64,000 bases of DNA from Dethiobacter sp. GTDB taxonomy: Bacteria > Bacillota > Dethiobacteria > Dethiobacterales > Dethiobacteraceae. The DNA lies in NCBI GenBank assembly GCA_018333635.1, contig JAGXTL010000043.1, positions 20,723-84,722 on the forward strand, given 5' to 3'. The notes under the pieces were generated by a model. That model was not told the origin of the DNA. It worked only from the letters and a program-made list of their open reading frames with translations, and made no database searches. This document shows positions 25,109 through 33,893 of the stretch, one piece after another. Every line of letters begins with the position of its first letter. Position 1 is the first letter of the stretch. The position numbers and the translations under genes were made by a program.

Positions 25109-25927
25109 ATGGTGTCGTTGTCCGAATTTCTTTTATCTCGTCTAGAGGGTGACATGATATCCTGGCAGGTTCAGCGGGAAGCGGCTAGCCGCTATAAGCA
25201 GACCATTGGTCAAATCGAGGAGGAAATTTTAAATGCGGGCTTTTTGCCGGCTCGTTACCAGCGAAACCGTAAGACAATTTCTGCGGCCGAACAGCTGATG
25301 CTTTTTCGCAGCCGAGTCACTGTGATCGGCTGCGGCGGCCTTGGTGGCTATGTCTTGGAAGAGTTGGCGCGGCTTGGTGTGGGACAGCTTGTGGCGGTAG
25401 ACCATGATGTGTTTGAAGAACACAATCTCAACCGCCAGCTTTTAGCCACCATAGCAGCATTGGGTCGCTTTAAAGCCGACGTTGCGGCTGAACGGATTGC
25501 TTCCATAAACCCTGCGGTAGAGTTTGTGCCGATTAAAGAAGCCTTTGCCAGGGAGAATAGCGAGCGATTGCTTGCGGGAAGTCAAGTGGTGGTAGACGGG
25601 CTGGATACTATTGGCACTCGGCTTAAATTGTCTTCCGTGTGTAAAGAGTTAGAAATCCCTTTAGTGCACGGCGCGATTTGCGGTTGGTTTGGGCAGGTGG
25701 CCACCCAATTCCCGGGAGATGACACTTTGGAGAAATTATATCTGAGGTGTACAGAGGATAGAGGGATGGAAAAAATCTATGGAAACCCCTCTTTTACGCC
25801 AGCAATTGTTGCCAGTTTGCAGACTGCGGAAGTTTGCAAGATTCTGCTGGGCAGAGGTTCTCTGCTGCGAAAAAGAGTGCTTTGTTTAAATTTATTAGCC
25901 ATGGAAATGGACGAACTGCAGCTTTAA
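25109..25927 (+). CDS. ThiF/MoeB/HesA-type adenylyltransferase lacking the zinc cysteines
   Basis: An E1-like enzyme that would adenylate the C-terminus of the adjacent MoaD. The Rossmann motif VIGCGGLGGYVLEELARLGV, the acidic residue in VAVDHDVFEEHN, the NLNRQLL arginine and DGLDTIGTRLKL are all present. The usual pair of CxxC zinc motifs near the C-terminus is missing; only isolated cysteines (LRCTED, AEVCK) remain and the region is shorter. An N-terminal extension of about 65 residues precedes the Rossmann fold. ATG 25109 follows TAGGAGGTGG and is two bases after the moaD stop; an upstream in-frame GTG overlaps moaD. Confidence 0.88.
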   Translation: MVSLSEFLLSRLEGDMISWQVQREAASRYKQTIGQIEEEILNAGFLPARYQRNRKTISAAEQLMLFRSRVTVIGCGGLGGYVLEELARLGVGQLVAVDHDVFEEHNLNRQLLATIAALGRFKADVAAERIASINPAVEFVPIKEAFARENSERLLAGSQVVVDGLDTIGTRLKLSSVCKELEIPLVHGAICGWFGQVATQFPGDDTLEKLYLRCTEDRGMEKIYGNPSFTPAIVASLQTAEVCKILLGRGSLLRKRVLCLNLLAMEMDELQL

Positions 25928-25981
25928 AAACTGAGAAAACGCTATGTGCGCATTGTGTGGAGAAAGAGGAGGTAAAGGCAA

Positions 25982-26422
25982 ATGGCGCAGGTTGTTGCCG
26001 TTTCTGTTAGCGAGAAAAAAGGGATGCGCAAAACTAACGTTGAAGAAGCGTGGCTGGAAACTGAGTATGGCATTACCGGAGACGCTCATGCCGGCGAGGG
26101 GCACCGTCAAGTCAGCTTGCTGGCAAAAGAGAGCATTGAAAAAATGCAGGCATTGGGTTTGGACGTCAGTGCCGGGGACTTTGCCGAAAATCTGACGACT
26201 GAGGGGATAGAGCTGCCTGTGCTGCCGGTGGGCACTCAACTTCTGGTAGGTAATGGCGTGATTCTTGAAGTAACGCAAATCGGGAAGACTTGCCATGAGC
26301 GCTGTGCCATCTTTTACCAGGCAGGCGATTGCGTAATGCCAAAAGAGGGGATTTTTGTGCGCGTACTTAAAGGCGGGCGGGTGGCCCCGGGTGATGAGAT
26401 TAGTGTCAAGGGGACGGAGTAG
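25982..26422 (+). CDS. MOSC-domain protein
   Basis: A 146-residue stand-alone MOSC domain. These domains are named for the Moco sulfurase C-terminus and are thought to bind the metal-pterin cofactor or carry sulfur on a conserved cysteine. VAVSVSEKKGMRKTNVEEA, YGITGDAHAGEGHRQVSLLA and the CHERCAIFYQAGDCVMP block with candidate sulfur-carrying cysteines are visible. ATG 25982 follows AAAGAGGAGGTAAAGGCAA. It ends the moaD-thiF-MOSC run behind aor, a common grouping in anaerobes with tungsten AORs. Confidence 0.9.
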   Translation: MAQVVAVSVSEKKGMRKTNVEEAWLETEYGITGDAHAGEGHRQVSLLAKESIEKMQALGLDVSAGDFAENLTTEGIELPVLPVGTQLLVGNGVILEVTQIGKTCHERCAIFYQAGDCVMPKEGIFVRVLKGGRVAPGDEISVKGTE

Positions 26423-26524
26423 GTGACACATTTTTTGTTTGTGGCAGGAAAATTGCAAAATAAGTCGAAAGGAATGATGATATGACGAAATCTTTAGAAT
26501 AATTATTAAAGATAGGTGACTGCG

Positions 26525-27844
26525 ATGAAAAAGGCAACAGGAGTTTCTATTTTTTTATTAGGAAGTTTATTTCTTCTTTCAGGATGCGGTAGAGTCCAAG
26601 AGCCTGAGGCAGTAAAGACTTCTTCGCCGCCAAAACAAGAGATTGCTTCCAATCAGTTTGAATCAGCTCATACTTGCCAGTATTGTCACCAAAAGATTTA
26701 CCAACAATGGCGCGGCACAGCACACGCATCCTCGTCAACAAATCCGGTATTTTTAGCGGAAATGAGGAGGACAAGTGAAGAAACAGGTGGTGCGTCTGAT
26801 GAGTTTTGTGTCAGTTGCCATATTCCGGTGGGCTGGTTAGCCGCAGAAATCCCCCCGGTAGATGGGAGCAGGCTTAGCGACATGGCGAAGCAGGGTGTTT
26901 CGTGTGATTTATGCCATACAACCACAGCTGTTACAGGCAAAGGCAATGCAGCCTTTCAGCTGACACCCGGCAGAACGAAATTTGGGCCGCTTGCCGACCC
27001 ATTACAGACTCCGCTTCATGAAAGCGCTTTCAGCGAACTTCATACGCAAGCAGATTTTTGCAGCTCTTGTCATCAAATCATTCATCCTCAGAATGGGTTG
27101 GTATTGGCATCCACCTTTAGTGAATGGCAGCAAAGTTCCTATGGCTCCAGGAGAATATCTTGTCAGGATTGCCACATGACGCCAGGCCCCGGAGTGAATA
27201 AGCCTAACCCCGGAGTGACTGCCACAGGCGCCCCAAAAGTGCGGGAACACACGTGGCGGCATGATATGGTGGGCAATAATGTTTTTGCCATGCGCCGCGC
27301 CGGTTTTTCTGCACATGCTGCCAGAGCGGAAGAAAATTTGCAAGCAGCAGCAGTGTTGTTTCTGGGGCTTCCTGCGCAACTGAGCCCTTATCAGCCGACG
27401 AAAATAAATATTCGGATTCGCAACGATGGAGCCGGCCACTATTTGCCTACCGGACTTTCATTGTTCAAAGATATGTGGTTGGAAGTAGTTTGCACCAACC
27501 AGTCGGGGCAGGTAATCCATAGCAGCGGCGTTCTGACTGAGACAGGAGCTATTCCTGACGGTGCGGTAGTTTTTGGCACCAGCTTTGCTGACGCCTCCGG
27601 AGAGGAAACAGATAATCTTTGGGAGGCAGTCAAAGTGTTGCGTGAGCACCGCATTCCACCCCAACAGTATCTCGATGAGTTTGTGGAAATTCCCGGGCTG
27701 CCTTTGCCTGGCACATTAAACATTCGGGTTCGCCTGCTCCACAGAAGCATCTCTTTGCAACGGGCTGCCCAATTGGGCATTAGTATAGACGAAGTTCCCG
27801 TGGTGGTGATGGACGAAATAAGCGGCCAAATAACAGTGCGTTGA
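26525..27844 (+). CDS. Pentaheme c-type cytochrome lipoprotein
   Basis: An exported multiheme electron carrier. Residues 4-23 form a signal peptide ending in the lipobox LFLLSGC. Five CxxCH heme-binding motifs follow in residues about 50-220: CQYCH, CVSCH, CDLCH, CSSCH and CQDCH. Extra histidines (for example AHASS, HESAFSELH) could be distal ligands. The C-terminal 180 residues contain no cysteine-heme motif and look beta-rich (KINIRIRNDGAGHYLPTGLS), perhaps an immunoglobulin-like or binding domain. No NrfA-type CxxCK site or partner subunit is seen, so the terminal acceptor is unknown. No cytochrome maturation genes lie in the window. ATG 26525 follows GATAGGTGAC. Confidence 0.87.
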   Translation: MKKATGVSIFLLGSLFLLSGCGRVQEPEAVKTSSPPKQEIASNQFESAHTCQYCHQKIYQQWRGTAHASSSTNPVFLAEMRRTSEETGGASDEFCVSCHIPVGWLAAEIPPVDGSRLSDMAKQGVSCDLCHTTTAVTGKGNAAFQLTPGRTKFGPLADPLQTPLHESAFSELHTQADFCSSCHQIIHPQNGLVLASTFSEWQQSSYGSRRISCQDCHMTPGPGVNKPNPGVTATGAPKVREHTWRHDMVGNNVFAMRRAGFSAHAARAEENLQAAAVLFLGLPAQLSPYQPTKINIRIRNDGAGHYLPTGLSLFKDMWLEVVCTNQSGQVIHSSGVLTETGAIPDGAVVFGTSFADASGEETDNLWEAVKVLREHRIPPQQYLDEFVEIPGLPLPGTLNIRVRLLHRSISLQRAAQLGISIDEVPVVVMDEISGQITVR

Positions 27845-27918
27845 AAGAGGAAGAACTGCTCTGATGTTTGCTCCCTGCATAATTTTGGCAATGAGCCTTT
27901 ATCTGCCTGCATCCAGCC

Positions 27919-27947
27919 TTGTAGGCATAGATAAGATGTGTTACAAT
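27919..27947 (+). promoter_or_regulatory. Sigma-A promoter of ftsH
   Basis: TTGTAG (27919-27924), a 17-base spacer, TACAAT (27942-27947). It lies just before the ftsH ribosome site and supports the ATG at 27992 over an upstream in-frame start. Confidence 0.6.
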
Positions 27948-27991
27948 GGAGTTCGGGAGTAAGGCCTTTTTTCAGAGAGGAGGAATCTTTC

Positions 27992-29950
27992 ATGAATAAA
28001 TTTGCTCGACAGGCAATTTTTTATTTGCTGATTCTATTTATTGCCGTTGCCATTATTCAGTATTTTAATCAGCCTGCCGAACGGGCGGAAGAACTTAGAT
28101 ATGACGAGTTTCTTACAGCGCTTGATAATAATCAGGTCAAAGATCTGTTGATTGTGGGAAATGAATTGACCGGCACATTGCGGGATGGCAGACAGTTTCG
28201 TGCGTATAACCCGGAGGGTGCCTTATTGATCCCTCGCCTTGAAGGGAAAGATATTCAGTTTCAGGCCGTTCCGCCGCCGGAACCTCAATGGTGGGCCAGC
28301 TTAGCTACTTTTATTATCCCTTTTGTTATTCTAATGGTCATCTTTTTTTTCTTGATGCAGCAGTCCCAAGGCGGTGGGAACCGCGTGATGAATTTTGGGA
28401 AATCACGCGCCCGCTTGCATGACGGCACTCGCAAGCGCGTTAACTTTAACGACGTGGCCGGCGCCGACGAGGAAAAAGCCGAGCTGGTAGAAATTGTTGA
28501 GTTTTTAAAAGAGCCGCGAAAATTTATTGAATTGGGGGCCAGAATACCTAAAGGCGTTCTGCTGATAGGACCTCCCGGTACCGGGAAAACTTTGCTGGCC
28601 AGAGCTGTAGCCGGAGAAGCGGAAGTTCCCTTCTTTAGTATCTCCGGTTCAGATTTTGTGGAGATGTTTGTAGGCGTGGGCGCTTCACGCGTCCGTGATC
28701 TTTTTGATACAGCTAAGAAAAATGCGCCTTGCATCGTCTTTATTGATGAAATTGATGCCGTGGGACGCCAGCGGGGCGCAGGCCTGGGTGGTGGCCATGA
28801 TGAGCGGGAACAGACGCTTAACCAGTTGTTGGTTGAGATGGACGGCTTCGAGGCTCACGAAGGTATTATTATAGTGGCAGCCACAAATCGTGCCGATATT
28901 CTCGACCCGGCGCTTTTGCGGCCGGGCCGCTTTGACCGGCAGGTCACAGTAAACCATCCTGACGTAAGAGGGCGGGAGGAAATTCTTCAGGTTCATGCTC
29001 GTAGTAAGCCGTTGGCCTCCGATGTGGACCTTAGTGTAATCGCTCGCCGTACACCGGGGTTTAGCGGTGCCGATTTGGAAAATGTGATGAATGAGGCTGC
29101 ATTGCTTGCCGGTAGGTATAATAAAAAGCAGATTGCCATGTTGCAGTTGGAAGAAGCTATTGAGCGGGTCATGGGCGGCACAGAAAAAAGAAGCCGTGTT
29201 ATCAGCGAGTTTGAGAAGAAGATTGTGGCTTTCCACGAGGCGGGACACGTGTTGGTGGGCTACCTTTTGCCTAATACTGACCCCGTTCACAAAGTATCAA
29301 TCATTCCGCGCGGCCGCGCCGGCGGTTACACACTGATGCTCCCGGAACAGGATCGCTACTATATGACTAAATCCGAACTAATTTCGCGTGTGACCACTTT
29401 GCTTGCCGGTCGTGTTTCGGAAAAAATTATCTTGAATGAAATTTCCACAGGTGCCCAGAATGACTTGGAGCGTGCCACAGCGATTGTTCGTCAAATGATT
29501 ATGGAATACGGGATGAGCGACCAGCTTGGGCCGATTACTCTTGGCAAACGTCAATACGAGCAAGTTTTTCTCGGCCGGGATCTGACCCGCGACCGCGATT
29601 TTTCGGAAGAAGTCGCGCGGGCGATTGATATGGAAATCCGTTCAACAATGGACGACAGTTATAAGCATGCGGAAGAAATTGTAGTGAACAACCGTGAGAG
29701 GCTAGAATTAATCGCCAATGCTTTAATGGATCAAGAGACGCTCGACGCCGAAGAGATTGTTGCCCTGATGGAAGTAAAGTCGCTGACTGAATTGCACAGC
29801 AGCCGTCAGGCAAGGGCTAAAGAAGCCGAGAAGGCTGAAGAAGCAAAAGAATTCCGGACGGCTAGGCGTGAGCCCAGTATTAAAAAAGAATCGCTTCAGG
29901 TTTTGATTAATGACAAGAAAGTTGAAACAGAGAGTCAAGTCAAAGAGTAG
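27992..29950 (+). CDS. ftsH: ATP-dependent zinc metalloprotease FtsH
   Basis: A membrane AAA+ protease that degrades misfolded membrane proteins and regulators, and takes part in Spo0A-dependent sporulation in Bacillus. Residues 6-24 and about 100-120 are the two membrane helices flanking the extracytoplasmic domain. AAA motifs are Walker A GPPGTGKT (193-200), Walker B IVFIDEID and the pore loop [10 protein letters not shown]. The zinc site HEAGH is at about 415-419. Length is 652 residues. ATG 27992 follows AGAGAGGAGG. The C-terminal 50 residues are charged and low-complexity. In Bacillus ftsH is adjacent to hpt and coaX, and both are nearby here. Confidence 0.98.
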   Translation: MNKFARQAIFYLLILFIAVAIIQYFNQPAERAEELRYDEFLTALDNNQVKDLLIVGNELTGTLRDGRQFRAYNPEGALLIPRLEGKDIQFQAVPPPEPQWWASLATFIIPFVILMVIFFFLMQQSQGGGNRVMNFGKSRARLHDGTRKRVNFNDVAGADEEKAELVEIVEFLKEPRKFIELGARIPKGVLLIGPPGTGKTLLARAVAGEAEVPFFSISGSDFVEMFVGVGASRVRDLFDTAKKNAPCIVFIDEIDAVGRQRGAGLGGGHDEREQTLNQLLVEMDGFEAHEGIIIVAATNRADILDPALLRPGRFDRQVTVNHPDVRGREEILQVHARSKPLASDVDLSVIARRTPGFSGADLENVMNEAALLAGRYNKKQIAMLQLEEAIERVMGGTEKRSRVISEFEKKIVAFHEAGHVLVGYLLPNTDPVHKVSIIPRGRAGGYTLMLPEQDRYYMTKSELISRVTTLLAGRVSEKIILNEISTGAQNDLERATAIVRQMIMEYGMSDQLGPITLGKRQYEQVFLGRDLTRDRDFSEEVARAIDMEIRSTMDDSYKHAEEIVVNNRERLELIANALMDQETLDAEEIVALMEVKSLTELHSSRQARAKEAEKAEEAKEFRTARREPSIKKESLQVLINDKKVETESQVKE

Positions 29951-30023
29951 GTGCTTGCTTTAGCAAAAGTAAACACTCACTCTGGCACTGGCTCGTGCCC
30001 TTAGAGCCCTTATCGCCTTAGAG

Positions 30024-30090
30024 CCCTCACCCTAGCCCTCTCCCAGAGGGAGAGGGGACTTAGAGGGAGATTTAGAGGAGAGAGGGAATT
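30024..30090 (+). repeat. CCCTCACCC-type dispersed repeat
   Basis: CCCTCACCCTAGCCCTCTCC, then CAGAGGGAGAGGGG (hairpin-capable), followed by degenerate GAGGGAG pieces. It lies in the 340-base gap between ftsH and fhs, which holds no gene. Confidence 0.8.
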
Positions 30091-30091
30091 T

Positions 30092-30136
30092 GCAAATAAA
30101 TCCCCCTCTCCTTTTGGGTGAGGGGGATTTATTTGC
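30092..30136 (+). terminator. Repeat-derived hairpin between ftsH and fhs
   Basis: A perfect 17-bp stem: left arm GCAAATAAATCCCCCTC, right arm GAGGGGGATTTATTTGC, loop TCCTTTTGGGT. No T-run follows, but arms carrying AAATAAAT/ATTTATTT may work in either direction. Confidence 0.6.
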
Positions 30137-30292
30137 TGAGTACTTAAAGATCAAGTCCCGTTAAAGCGCGAAAGAAAAAATAATATAAAAAATTCTGATA
30201 TTAGCAGGGCCAGGCAGGAGAATTTTTTGTTTTGTAGAACTAGCAATGAAGGTTCACTATGTCTAGAAAACATTGTAGGGAGGGAATATTTA

Positions 30293-32056
30293 ATGGTACT
30301 CGACCCCACCAAGCACGCGGATTGGGAAATTGCCGAAGAAGCAGAGTCGAGAATGAAGACTGTCCAACAGTTGGGAGCAGAACTGGGACTGGAGAAAGAA
30401 GAACTCCTGCCTTACGGCCATTATGTGGCAAAAATTGACTTCGCAAAGGTTCTGGAGCGCTTAAAAGATCGTCCTGATGGCAAATACATAGACGTGACGG
30501 CCATCACGCCCACTCCCCTCGGCGAAGGTAAGTCTACATCAACTATGGGTTTGACACAAGGTCTTGGCAAGCGTGGCAAGAATGTTATTGCCACAATCCG
30601 GCAGCCATCCGGCGGTCCCACCATGAACGTAAAGGGTTCTGCAGCCGGTGGCGGTCTGTCGCAATGCATCCCCTTGACACCTTTTTCGCTGGGGCTTACC
30701 GGCGATATCAACGCCATAATGAACGCGCATAATTTGGCCATGGTTGCTTTAACCGCCCGTATTCAGCACGAATTTAACTCTAGTGACGCTTTCTTGGAGC
30801 GGAGCGGCTTGAAGCGGCTGAATATTGACCCGCGCAACGTGGAAATGAAGTGGATTATGGACTTCTGCGCACAAGCACTGCGCAATATCATTATCGGCCT
30901 TGGCGGCAAAAAAGATGGTTTCATGATGAATTCCGGTTTTGCCATCGCAGTGTCCTCTGAAGTGATGGCTATTCTTTCCATCGCGCGGGATCTCAAGGAT
31001 ATGCGTGAGCGGATGAGTAAAATCGTAGTTGCTTACGATAAAAAGGGTAAGCCGGTTACGACCGGTGATTTAGGTGTGGACGGCGCGATGACTGCTTGGA
31101 TGGTGGAAGCGCTGAACCCGAACTTGATGCAGACTATCGAAGGGCAGCCTGCTTTTGTTCATGCCGGACCATTTGCCAATATTGCCATCGGTCAGTCCTC
31201 CATTATTGCCGACCGCATCGCCTTGAAGCTTGGCGATTATGTCGTGACAGAATCTGGTTTCGCTGCCGACATCGGTTTTGAGAAGTTCTGGAATTTGAAG
31301 TGCCGCATGTCCGGTTTAGTGCCCAATTGTGCTGTAGTTGTAGCCACTATCCGCGCGCTAAAAGCCCACGGCGGTGCTCCGCTGCCCTTGCCCGGCCAGC
31401 CTCTCGATCCTGCTTACAGCAAGGAGCATGTTGAGTGGGTGGAAAAAGGTTGCTCTAACCTGATTCACCATATTAATACTGTTAAGAAAGCCGGCATCAA
31501 CCCGGTTGTTTGCATTAACGCTTTCTACACCGATACTGAGAATGAGATCAAGGCCGTCCGCAGGCTGGCCGAAGCTGCTGGCGCCCGTGTCGCTGTTTCT
31601 AAGCACTGGCAGTATGGCGGTGAGGGAGCGCTGGAGTTTGCAGATGCTGTTATCGAAGCTTGCGATGAGCCGAACAACTTCAAGTTCCTCTATGAGCTGG
31701 AGACTCCGCTTCGCGAGCGGATTAACCTGATTGCTACTGAAGTATACGGGGCGGATGGTGTTGAGTACACCCCTGAAGCAACAGAAAAGGCAGTGCGGAT
31801 GGAGAAGGATCCCGAAATCCAGAAGTTGGGGATCTGCATGGTGAAAACACATCTCTCCTTGTCTGACAACCCAATGCTCAAAGGTGTTCCCACCGGCTGG
31901 AAGTTGCGCGTGCGCGATATTCTTACCTACCAGGGGGCAGGCTTTGTGGTTCCGGTCGCCGGCGCTATCTCGCTGATGCCCGGTACTGCTGCTAACCCGG
32001 CATTCCGCCGCATTGATGTGGATACAGACACCGGCAAAGTGAAGGGCTTGTTCTAA
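30293..32056 (+). CDS. fhs: Formate-tetrahydrofolate ligase
   Basis: Makes 10-formyl-THF from formate, THF and ATP, the entry step of the methyl branch of the Wood-Ljungdahl pathway and a source of C1 units. Family landmarks are [20 protein letters not shown] (nucleotide loop), [20 protein letters not shown] and [17 protein letters not shown]. At 587 residues it is about 30 longer than the Moorella enzyme; the extra length seems to be at the N-terminus and within the middle. ATG 30293 ([17 protein letters not shown]) follows GGGAGGGAATATTTA; an earlier in-frame start at 30227 lacks a ribosome site. Other Wood-Ljungdahl genes are not in this window. Confidence 0.97.
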   Translation: MVLDPTKHADWEIAEEAESRMKTVQQLGAELGLEKEELLPYGHYVAKIDFAKVLERLKDRPDGKYIDVTAITPTPLGEGKSTSTMGLTQGLGKRGKNVIATIRQPSGGPTMNVKGSAAGGGLSQCIPLTPFSLGLTGDINAIMNAHNLAMVALTARIQHEFNSSDAFLERSGLKRLNIDPRNVEMKWIMDFCAQALRNIIIGLGGKKDGFMMNSGFAIAVSSEVMAILSIARDLKDMRERMSKIVVAYDKKGKPVTTGDLGVDGAMTAWMVEALNPNLMQTIEGQPAFVHAGPFANIAIGQSSIIADRIALKLGDYVVTESGFAADIGFEKFWNLKCRMSGLVPNCAVVVATIRALKAHGGAPLPLPGQPLDPAYSKEHVEWVEKGCSNLIHHINTVKKAGINPVVCINAFYTDTENEIKAVRRLAEAAGARVAVSKHWQYGGEGALEFADAVIEACDEPNNFKFLYELETPLRERINLIATEVYGADGVEYTPEATEKAVRMEKDPEIQKLGICMVKTHLSLSDNPMLKGVPTGWKLRVRDILTYQGAGFVVPVAGAISLMPGTAANPAFRRIDVDTDTGKVKGLF

Positions 32057-32076
32057 AAGAAGCGGCGAGGCGCATT

Positions 32077-32430
32077 ATGGATCTTCAGGTATTAACAATT
32101 GAGACATTGGAGAGGGCAAAGGAAGAAATCGCTCTGGTGGGCGCGAGTCCGGTCAGTGTGAATATTATGGCACCCAAAGCCATCTTCCGAGTTATTAAAG
32201 TGACTGGTCTGTCGGCAACAGCAGCCAACATCCTTAAACAAGAGATGCTTGCCAAAGGCGGTGAGGCTGCCGTCCATGCCGATGTGGTCAACTGCAGGCA
32301 AAAAACTAGCGATGTGCTTCTTATGGGTACGCTTTATCAATACCGCAAGGTAATTAAAAGTCTGCGTATCCAGCCTGTAGGCTTGTCGAAACTGTCAGAA
32401 AAGCTTAAAAGCCTTCTGCAAGAGAGTTAA
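32077..32430 (+). CDS. Orphan homologue of the N-terminal extension of clostridial dihydropteroate synthases
   Basis: A 117-residue protein encoded 20 bases after fhs. The stretch VNIMAPKAIFRVIKVTGLSA, then AANILKQEMLAKGGEAAVHA and TSDVLLMGTLYQYRKVIKSL closely resembles, from memory of the family, the extra N-terminal domain found on long FolP proteins of Moorella- and Pelotomaculum-type Clostridia. The catalytic DHPS barrel is absent. Its place behind fhs suggests a folate-related role, but no reaction can be assigned. ATG 32077 follows GGCGAGGCGC, a weak site, and translation is probably coupled to fhs. A terminator follows. Confidence 0.65.
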   Translation: MDLQVLTIETLERAKEEIALVGASPVSVNIMAPKAIFRVIKVTGLSATAANILKQEMLAKGGEAAVHADVVNCRQKTSDVLLMGTLYQYRKVIKSLRIQPVGLSKLSEKLKSLLQES

Positions 32431-32438
32431 CATTTTCT

Positions 32439-32478
32439 AAAAACCGTCTAAGACAATATGTCTAGCCGGTTTTTACTT
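32439..32478 (+). terminator. Intrinsic terminator after the fhs unit
   Basis: AAAAACCG pairs with CGGTTTTT; the loop contains an inner AGAC/GTCT stem. It is followed by ACTTTTT. Confidence 0.7.
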
Positions 32479-32539
32479 TTTGGGTCAAGGGGACAGGTGA
32501 TTTGTCCCACTCGTCTACTCACCCACTCACCCACTCACC

Positions 32540-32800
32540 CACGCGACCACCCCGCCCTTGCGGGCACCCCTCCAGGGGAGGGGAATCTTTATAGCAGGAA
32601 TTTATATCGTTTCCAATGTAATGGGGGGTGTCGCAGGGCGACTCCCTTTCGGGCGGGTTTGAAACCCGCCCCTACTAAAAGGTGCTCAGGGTTTGCAGAT
32701 CCGTCGAAGAGGCGGCAGCCCGTAGGGGCGGGTTTCAAACCCGCCCTGCAAGACGCGTTAGCTGATAGAAAACGCGAAGCGTCTTTATTTAGACAAAGAT
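32540..32800 (+). repeat. Composite dispersed-repeat island, second copy
   Basis: Same module order as 20.69-20.87 kb: GCGACCACCCCGCCCTTGCG, then GGGGAGGGGAAT, the palindromic element (AGCAGGAATTTATATCGTTTCC), ATGTAATGGGGGGTGTCGCA, CGGGCGGGTTTGAAACCCGCC, and GCGAAGCGTCTTTATTT at the end. Relative to the 20-kb copy it has about 75 extra bases between two CGGGCGGGTTT palindromes. The gap 32.43-32.90 kb contains only this and a terminator; no gene is supported. Confidence 0.8.
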
Positions 32801-32902
32801 GGCAACCTCCCGGAGTAAGCCTCCTAAGTTGACATTCTGAACAGTAGTCCTTAGAATGGAATTACCGATCACTTAAGAAACAGATTGTGTATGGAGGCGC
32901 CC

Positions 32903-33880
32903 ATGAAAGAGACGGTTTTGGCGGGATTAAAAGAGCATTTTGGCAGCTATGTTTCGGGGGAGCAACTTAGCAACCGGCTGCAGGTGAGCCGTACTGCAGT
33001 CTGGAAATATATTGCCGGTTTGCGTGAAGACGGTTACCTGATTGAATCGTCGCCGAAATTGGGCTACCGTTTGGTTTCCTTGCCGGATTTATTATTGCCT
33101 TTGGAAATTCAAGACGGACTGAAAGCAAATATTTTGGGCAAGAAAATTTATTATCATCGCACAATTGATTCCACCAACCGCCTGGCGCGTGAATTGGCTG
33201 CCGCAGGCGCAGTTGAAGGGACGCTGATTCTTTCGGAGGAGCAACTTGCCGGCAGAGGCCGATTAGGGCGTTCTTGGGTGTCTCCGGCGGGAGGCATCTG
33301 GTTTTCCCTGATTGTGCGGCCTCGCTTAGCACCGCATAAAGCACAGTTGATAACTTTATTAGCTGCTGTAGCGGCGGTGGAAGCCACAAAAATGACAACC
33401 GGGCTTGTGCCGGGGATTAAGTGGCCGAACGACTTATTGCTAGGCGGACGCAAGCTTGCCGGAATTTTAACTGAGGTCTCGGCGGAAATGGAGAGGGTTA
33501 ATTATTTGGTGCTGGGAGTTGGTCTGAACGCCAATTTGTCTGCGGAACATTTTCAGGGTGAGCTGGCTGAGAGTGCCACATCTCTTTTGCTTGAGAGAAG
33601 GCAGTTAGTTTCCAGAGTGAGCTGGGTGCAAAATTTCCTTACAGTTTTTGAAGACGCTTATTTTCTTGCTCAAGAGCAGGGTTTTGCCGGTGTGTTAGCC
33701 TCTTGGCGCAGATATTCAGTAACATTGGGGCAGAATGTGCTTGTGAGCTCGGGTGGACGTACTGTTCATGGGACTGCCCTTGATATTGATGAGCAAGGGG
33801 CACTGCTTGTCAAAACGGCAGCCGGTCAGGAAGCATTTTTGGCTGGGGAAGTCTCTCTTAAAGAAAGCAGGGAAGGTTAA
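32903..33880 (+). CDS. birA: Bifunctional biotin-protein ligase / biotin operon repressor
   Basis: Attaches biotin to carboxylase carrier domains and represses biotin genes when bound to biotinyl-AMP. An N-terminal winged helix (about 5-60, [20 protein letters not shown]) precedes the catalytic domain, with biotinyl-AMP loop [10 protein letters not shown] and [21 protein letters not shown]-terminal SH3-like domain follows from about 275. Total length is 325 residues. ATG 32903 follows ATGGAGGCGCCC; the ORF extends 18 bases further upstream without a better site. It is followed directly by coaX, a common pair in Clostridia. Confidence 0.96.
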   Translation: MKETVLAGLKEHFGSYVSGEQLSNRLQVSRTAVWKYIAGLREDGYLIESSPKLGYRLVSLPDLLLPLEIQDGLKANILGKKIYYHRTIDSTNRLARELAAAGAVEGTLILSEEQLAGRGRLGRSWVSPAGGIWFSLIVRPRLAPHKAQLITLLAAVAAVEATKMTTGLVPGIKWPNDLLLGGRKLAGILTEVSAEMERVNYLVLGVGLNANLSAEHFQGELAESATSLLLERRQLVSRVSWVQNFLTVFEDAYFLAQEQGFAGVLASWRRYSVTLGQNVLVSSGGRTVHGTALDIDEQGALLVKTAAGQEAFLAGEVSLKESREG

Positions 33881-33893
33881 TGGGGGTGTGGCA

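Noticed and set aside
32458..32832. ORF of 124 codons before birA
   Set aside because: It translates repeats shared with 20.7 kb. Both the start and most of the length fall in non-coding repeat modules.
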